Below, piece by piece: positions 4,909 through 8,326 of a stretch of 8,326 nt of DNA. A program made the translations under genes and the position numbers. Within the stretch, counting starts at the first letter, position 1; each line of letters begins with the position of its first letter. Below the pieces are notes generated by a model. The model saw nothing but the letters and a program-made list of their open reading frames with translations, did not search any database and was not told the DNA's origin. Source of the stretch: an uncultured Lachnospiraceae bacterium (GTDB taxonomy: Bacteria; Bacillota; Clostridia; Lachnospirales; Lachnospiraceae); NCBI GenBank assembly GCA_946409475.1, contig CAMJWQ010000145.1, positions 1 to 8,326 of the forward strand. The letters are read 5' to 3'.

Positions 4909-7662
4909 ATGGGACTGAATATTCAAAACCTGACCGTAGAATACCGTAAAAAAGCTTTAGGAATTGATGTACGGAATCCCCGCTTTTCGTGGAAGCTGTG
5001 CTCCGATGAACAGGACACGATACAGAAAAGCTATGCTATTACCATTTCCTCGCCGGAAGAAACAGTCTGGGAAACCGGGCCGGTGGCCGGTAAGAAATCG
5101 CTTCTGGTTACATATGCGGGAAAGCCGCTCCAACCGAAAACACATTATCAGGTCGCGGTTACCGTCTCGGATAACCATGGCCATACCGCAAGCGCTGCCA
5201 CATGGTTTGAAACAGGCTTAATGAACGGCGAAAATTTTAGAGCATGCTGGATTACTCATGAATATGACGGGAAGGAAGAAGCCTCTCCGGTATTTACCAA
5301 GACCTTTAAGCTCTCGCAAGGGGTAAAACGCGCCCGGCTGTACGCCACAGCGCTTGGCGTATATGAGGCTGCCGTCAACGGCCGCAGAGTGGGAGATGCA
5401 TTTTTGGCGCCGGGCTGGACTAATTACCGCAAGCGTATACAGTACCAAACCTATGACATCGGCGGGCTGCTGGCAGAGGGAAAAAATGAGATTTCCTTTA
5501 CCGTGGGAAAAGGCTGGTACAGAGGCGTGCTGGGTTTTGAAAACCGGGATAAATTTTACGGGGACCTCGTGGCACTGCTGGCTTTAACGGAAATTGAACT
5601 GGAAGACGGCAGCCGTCTCACGATTCCGACTGACGAAAGCTGGGCATATACCACCGGCTTTTGCCGCCGCAGTGAGCTTTACCACGGAGAAACCATTGAT
5701 TACACTTTGAGTCCGCAGGAGAAACGCAGGGCCGTCATTCTTTTGCATGGAAAGGATATGCTGGTGGCGCAGGAAAGCGAGCCGGTCAGAATTACCGGCC
5801 GCGTGCAGGCCAGGGAGGTTTTTATCACCCCAAACGGAGAAGTGGTGCTGGATTTTGGGCAAAATTTGGTGGGCTTTGTGGAAGCGCGGGTGCGTTGTCC
5901 GCGCGGAACAAAGATTATCCTTCAGCATGCGGAGGTTCTTGATAAAGACGGCAATTTCTATACGGCGAACCTGCGCACGGCCAAAGCGACGGATGTTTTT
6001 ATCTGCAGCGGCGGCGAGGACGTATTCCTGCCATCCTTTACCTTCCATGGATTCCGTTATCTGAAGGTTGAAGGGCTGGAGGGGCTGCCGGACAAAGGCG
6101 CCTTTACCGCCTGTGTCCTGCATACGGATATGGAGGTGACGGGCTCCTTTTGCTGCTCTCACCCGGGGATTACCCAGCTGCAGAGGAATATTCAGTGGGG
6201 GCAGAAGGGAAATTTTCTCGATATTCCGACCGACTGCCCCCAGCGCGACGAAAGGCTTGGATGGACGGGCGATGCACAGGTGTTTGCTTCCACAGCAGCT
6301 TATAATATGAATGTGGCGCTCTTTTTCGGCAAATGGCTGCGGGATCTGGCATCGGAACAGACAGCGGAATTCGGTGTGCCCAATACAATTCCCAATATTC
6401 TGGGCATTTCCGATGGGGCGGCGGCCTGGGCGGATGCGGCAACGATTGTTCCGTGGACAATGTACCTTGCTTATGGGGATACCGGCGTGCTGCGGGAGCA
6501 GTACTCCAGCATGAGGAGCTGGGTGGAGTATATCCGTTCAAAGGCCGGGGAGAAAAACCTCTGGCAGACAGGATATCAGTATGGAGACTGGCTGGCCCTG
6601 GACAAAGAGGAAGGCCCCAGCCGGGTCGGCGCAACAGATATTTATTTTATTGCTACGGCATTTTATGCCTACTCGACAGAAATCCTGTACAAGACGGCAG
6701 AACTGTTGGAATATGAGAAGGAAGCGCAAGAATACCGCGAGCTGTACCATAAGATCGTTCAGGCATTCCAAAAAGAATATGTGACTGCGGGAGGAAGGCT
6801 GGTCAGTGAAACGCAGACGGCCTGTGTGCTGGCACTGCATTTCAATCTCATTGAGCCGGAGCACCGCAAGCGGGTTCTGACGGCATTAACGGAAAATATT
6901 GAAAAGCATAATAATCATTTGACCACCGGCTTTGTGGGCACACAGTATCTCTGCCATACGCTTACCGAAAACGGAAAGCATGAGCTTGCGGGGAAAATAC
7001 TGTTAAAACACGATTTCCCCTCCTGGCTGTATGCTGTGGATAAAGGAGCCACCACCATATGGGAACGCTGGGATTCCATAAAGAAGGATGGCACCTTTGA
7101 TGAAACCGGCATGAATTCCTTTAATCACTATGCTTATGGATCCATCGGCGACTGGATGTATACAAGGCTTGCCGGTATCCAGTCCGCCAAACCGGGATAT
7201 GAGGAATCACTGATACGGCCGATGCCCATCGAAGGGATTACCTGGGTCAGGGCGTCACTTGAAACCCCATACGGTCTTCTGCGTTCCGAGTGGAAGTGTG
7301 AAAACGGCATTTTTGCAATGGATGTGGAAATTCCCGCCAATACCGTCTCTACGGTGGTTTTGCTGGAAAAGAATGAAACGGTGCGGCTGGGCTCGGGACA
7401 ATATCATTTCGAATATCCGACCTCTATGCGGCTGGAGGCAGAGCGCTATTCCATGGAAAGTACGGTTCGGGAAATTTTCGACAACCCTCTCGCAATTAAA
7501 ATGTTCAATGATTTTGCGCCGGGCATGACAGAAAATCCGATGCTGAATTTTGTTATGGACGGTTCCGTACAGGAGTTGATGGCAGTTATGCCGCCTGAGG
7601 GGAAAACGCTTTTTGAAACAGTAATCCGGCAGCTCAATCTGGCGGAGAGAGAACATGTATGA
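4909..7662 (+). CDS. Cytoplasmic GH78 alpha-L-rhamnosidase with C-terminal helical extension
   Basis: 917 aa from ATG 4909; AAAGGAG (4892-4898) lies inside the end of the transporter gene, indicating translational coupling. The enzyme hydrolyses terminal alpha-L-rhamnosyl residues by inversion. Domains in order: fibronectin-like N-terminus (~1-105, LTVEYRKKALGIDVRNPRFSW), Bac_rhamnosid_N (~135-300, RLYATALGVYEAAVNGRRVG), concanavalin-like domain (~305-405, VVLDFGQNLVGF), six-hairpin catalytic domain (~411-760) and a C-terminal beta domain (~765-840). The catalytic motif TDCPQRDERLGWTGD places the probable general acid at E448, with D455 also conserved; ATTIWERWD places the probable general base at E719, and H740 lies in NSFNHYAYG. 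There is no signal peptide, so it acts on imported substrate. Residues ~848-914 (YSMESTVREIF to IRQLNLAE) are an additional helical segment beyond the usual fold. The gene is GC-rich compared with its flanks. Confidence 0.95.
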   Translation: MGLNIQNLTVEYRKKALGIDVRNPRFSWKLCSDEQDTIQKSYAITISSPEETVWETGPVAGKKSLLVTYAGKPLQPKTHYQVAVTVSDNHGHTASAATWFETGLMNGENFRACWITHEYDGKEEASPVFTKTFKLSQGVKRARLYATALGVYEAAVNGRRVGDAFLAPGWTNYRKRIQYQTYDIGGLLAEGKNEISFTVGKGWYRGVLGFENRDKFYGDLVALLALTEIELEDGSRLTIPTDESWAYTTGFCRRSELYHGETIDYTLSPQEKRRAVILLHGKDMLVAQESEPVRITGRVQAREVFITPNGEVVLDFGQNLVGFVEARVRCPRGTKIILQHAEVLDKDGNFYTANLRTAKATDVFICSGGEDVFLPSFTFHGFRYLKVEGLEGLPDKGAFTACVLHTDMEVTGSFCCSHPGITQLQRNIQWGQKGNFLDIPTDCPQRDERLGWTGDAQVFASTAAYNMNVALFFGKWLRDLASEQTAEFGVPNTIPNILGISDGAAAWADAATIVPWTMYLAYGDTGVLREQYSSMRSWVEYIRSKAGEKNLWQTGYQYGDWLALDKEEGPSRVGATDIYFIATAFYAYSTEILYKTAELLEYEKEAQEYRELYHKIVQAFQKEYVTAGGRLVSETQTACVLALHFNLIEPEHRKRVLTALTENIEKHNNHLTTGFVGTQYLCHTLTENGKHELAGKILLKHDFPSWLYAVDKGATTIWERWDSIKKDGTFDETGMNSFNHYAYGSIGDWMYTRLAGIQSAKPGYEESLIRPMPIEGITWVRASLETPYGLLRSEWKCENGIFAMDVEIPANTVSTVVLLEKNETVRLGSGQYHFEYPTSMRLEAERYSMESTVREIFDNPLAIKMFNDFAPGMTENPMLNFVMDGSVQELMAVMPPEGKTLFETVIRQLNLAEREHV

Positions 7663-7670
7663 TACAAGCC

Positions 7671-7690
7671 TGACGAGGAGCTCCATGTCA
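7671..7690. repeat. Imperfect palindrome between the convergent rhamnosidase and HxlR stop codons
   Basis: The 20 bases read TGAC-ga-GGAGCTCC-at-GTCA, symmetrical at 16 of 20 positions, and contain the HxlR stop (TCA at 7688-7690). No T-run follows on either strand, so it does not look like a normal intrinsic terminator. It may be chance symmetry or a weak hairpin at the ends of the converging transcripts. Confidence 0.35.
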
Positions 7691-8038
7691 AAAGCAAATT
7701 TTCGCGGTTTCGGTTTTTCCCCATTCATTGATTATTTCTAATGCAGGAAGAAGAGATTTACATCTTTCAGTAATAGAGTATTCTACATGGGGAGGAATTT
7801 GACAAAAATCTTTTCTGATAATTAATTCATGCTGTTCAAGTGCCTGAAGGGAGCGTGTTAACATTATATTGGTAATTCCGCACAAATGGCGTTTAAGCTC
7901 ATTGTAGCGCATACTTTCATAGCGGGAAAGTTCCCATATGATAGCCAGCCGCCATTTTCCACCTAAGATTTCTAAAGCCCTGATTACCGGACATTTTTCA
8001 TAATAATAGGGTTCCATATCATTTGTCTGTTTTTTCAT
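7688..8038 (-). CDS. HxlR-family winged-helix transcriptional regulator
   Basis: 116 aa. The start at 8038 is preferred because AAAGGA (complement of 8045-8050) lies six bases ahead; an ATG at 8053 would overlap that site. The family signature CPVIRALEILGGKWRLAIIWEL occupies residues 16-37. MRYNELKRHLCGITNIMLTR, then SLQALEQHELI, is the winged-helix DNA-binding region, and VEYSITERCKSLLPAL is the wing and dimer helix. Five cysteines are present (16, 53, 79, 93, 115); C16 is at the conserved N-terminal position used as the thiol sensor in redox-responsive HxlR proteins such as YodB and HypR. It diverges from a nitroreductase gene 108 bp away, its likely target. It ends 25 bp from the convergent rhamnosidase gene with no clear terminator between. 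Electrophile or redox sensing is inferred from context. Confidence 0.92.
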   Translation of the reverse strand: MKKQTNDMEPYYYEKCPVIRALEILGGKWRLAIIWELSRYESMRYNELKRHLCGITNIMLTRSLQALEQHELIIRKDFCQIPPHVEYSITERCKSLLPALEIINEWGKTETAKICF

Positions 8039-8076
8039 GAATATTCCTTTCATTTATTAAGGCACAAAAAAGTGCG

Positions 8077-8099
8077 TACTTATATTTTATATTCTAGTA
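8077..8099. promoter_or_regulatory. Candidate HxlR operator in the divergent intergenic region
   Basis: The HxlR-nitroreductase gap (8039-8146) is very AT-rich. It holds an interrupted dyad TACT-N15-AGTA (8077-8080 and 8096-8099) with partial internal symmetry. The arms TACT/AGTA resemble those of YodB-type sites, but the spacing is longer than I know for that group. A second small inverted repeat, GCAC-A6-GTGC (8062-8075), adjoins it. No convincing -35/-10 pair was found for either gene; TAAAAT at 8116-8121 is a possible -10 for the nitroreductase. Operator function is inference. Confidence 0.3.
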
Positions 8100-8146
8100 T
8101 TGTATCATTATTTTGTAAAATAAAAAGTCAATACGGAGGAAGTATT

Positions 8147-8326
8147 ATGGATTATGAAGATATTTTTAGAAAGAGATATTCGGTAAGAAAGTATAAGAAT
8201 CAGCCGGTTGAGGAGGAGAAATTGAATAAAATTCTGGAAGCCGGAAGGGTAGCTCCTACTGCAGGAAATCGTCAGCCGCAAAGAATTTTAGTTGTGAATA
8301 GTGAAGAAGGAATTGAAAAGATGAAA
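8147..8326 (+). CDS. Nitroreductase-family flavoprotein, N-terminal fragment
   Basis: The first 60 residues are visible; the window ends within the gene. ATG 8147 follows GGAGGA (8135-8140) by six bases. The start MDYEDIFRKRYSVRKYKNQPV is the typical nitroreductase N-terminus, with Arg residues in the RxSVRxY segment expected to contact FMN. APTAGNRQPQRILVV (residues 36-50) is the second family motif, also at the flavin site. These enzymes use NAD(P)H and FMN to reduce nitro compounds, quinones or related electrophiles in the cytoplasm. Divergence from a HxlR regulator suggests induction by such compounds. Subfamily and substrate cannot be set from the fragment. Confidence 0.9.
   Translation, partial: MDYEDIFRKRYSVRKYKNQPVEEEKLNKILEAGRVAPTAGNRQPQRILVVNSEEGIEKMK

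Noticed and set aside
5584..6162. 192-codon open frame on the minus strand inside the rhamnosidase gene
   Set aside because: It is antisense to a continuous, motif-complete GH78 reading frame; the translation resembles no protein family and lacks a ribosome binding site. It follows from the GC-rich codon use of the real gene.
6170..6634. 154-codon minus-strand open frame rich in Pro and Arg
   Set aside because: Shadow of the GH78 catalytic domain; composition is typical of antisense translation.
7255..7728. 157-codon minus-strand open frame spanning the rhamnosidase end and the HxlR end
   Set aside because: It overlaps two well-supported genes in different frames and has no recognisable domain.

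Overview
The window reads as chromosomal DNA from a low-GC Gram-positive anaerobe, most likely a gut or plant-fibre-degrading member of the Clostridia (Lachnospiraceae-like). This is inferred from AT-rich genes with strong AGGAGG-type ribosome binding sites, a GPH-type sugar transporter paired with a cytoplasmic GH78 enzyme, a DUF6597-type AraC regulator and a DUF3795 protein. No RNA genes, CRISPR arrays, intact insertion sequences or phage genes are visible.

Left block (1-1999, + strand). It opens inside the 3' end of a GH127 (DUF1680) beta-L-arabinofuranosidase-like gene carrying a C-terminal DUF6805 domain. An AraC-family regulator (722-1579) and a small cysteine-rich DUF3795 protein (1621-1905) follow. 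The block closes at a strong intrinsic terminator (1954-1999). A seven-codon ORF with a good ribosome binding site lies just before the terminator and may be the stub of a lost gene.

Central block (2102-7662). This is a self-contained glycoside-utilisation unit. A 402-aa AraC-family regulator on the minus strand (2102-3310) diverges from a two-gene operon: a GPH-family sugar transporter (3443-4903) and, five bases after its stop, a 917-aa GH78 alpha-L-rhamnosidase (4909-7662). The simplest model is that the regulator senses a rhamnoside or its product and controls the operon from the shared 132-bp intergenic region. The transporter would import the rhamnoside and the signal-less rhamnosidase would release L-rhamnose in the cytoplasm. 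The rhamnosidase gene is visibly richer in G+C than its flanks.

Right block (7688-8326). A HxlR-family regulator (minus strand) ends 25 bp from the rhamnosidase stop. It diverges from a nitroreductase-family gene cut by the window end. This pairing resembles known redox- or electrophile-sensing HxlR/nitroreductase modules such as yodB-yodC of Bacillus subtilis.

Nothing here is clearly a new type of biological system. The points most worth a second look are the Asn at the transporter position where MelB has its cation-coupling Asp, the helical C-terminal extension on the rhamnosidase, the symmetrical elements in the two divergent promoter regions, and the thiol-rich HxlR/nitroreductase pair.
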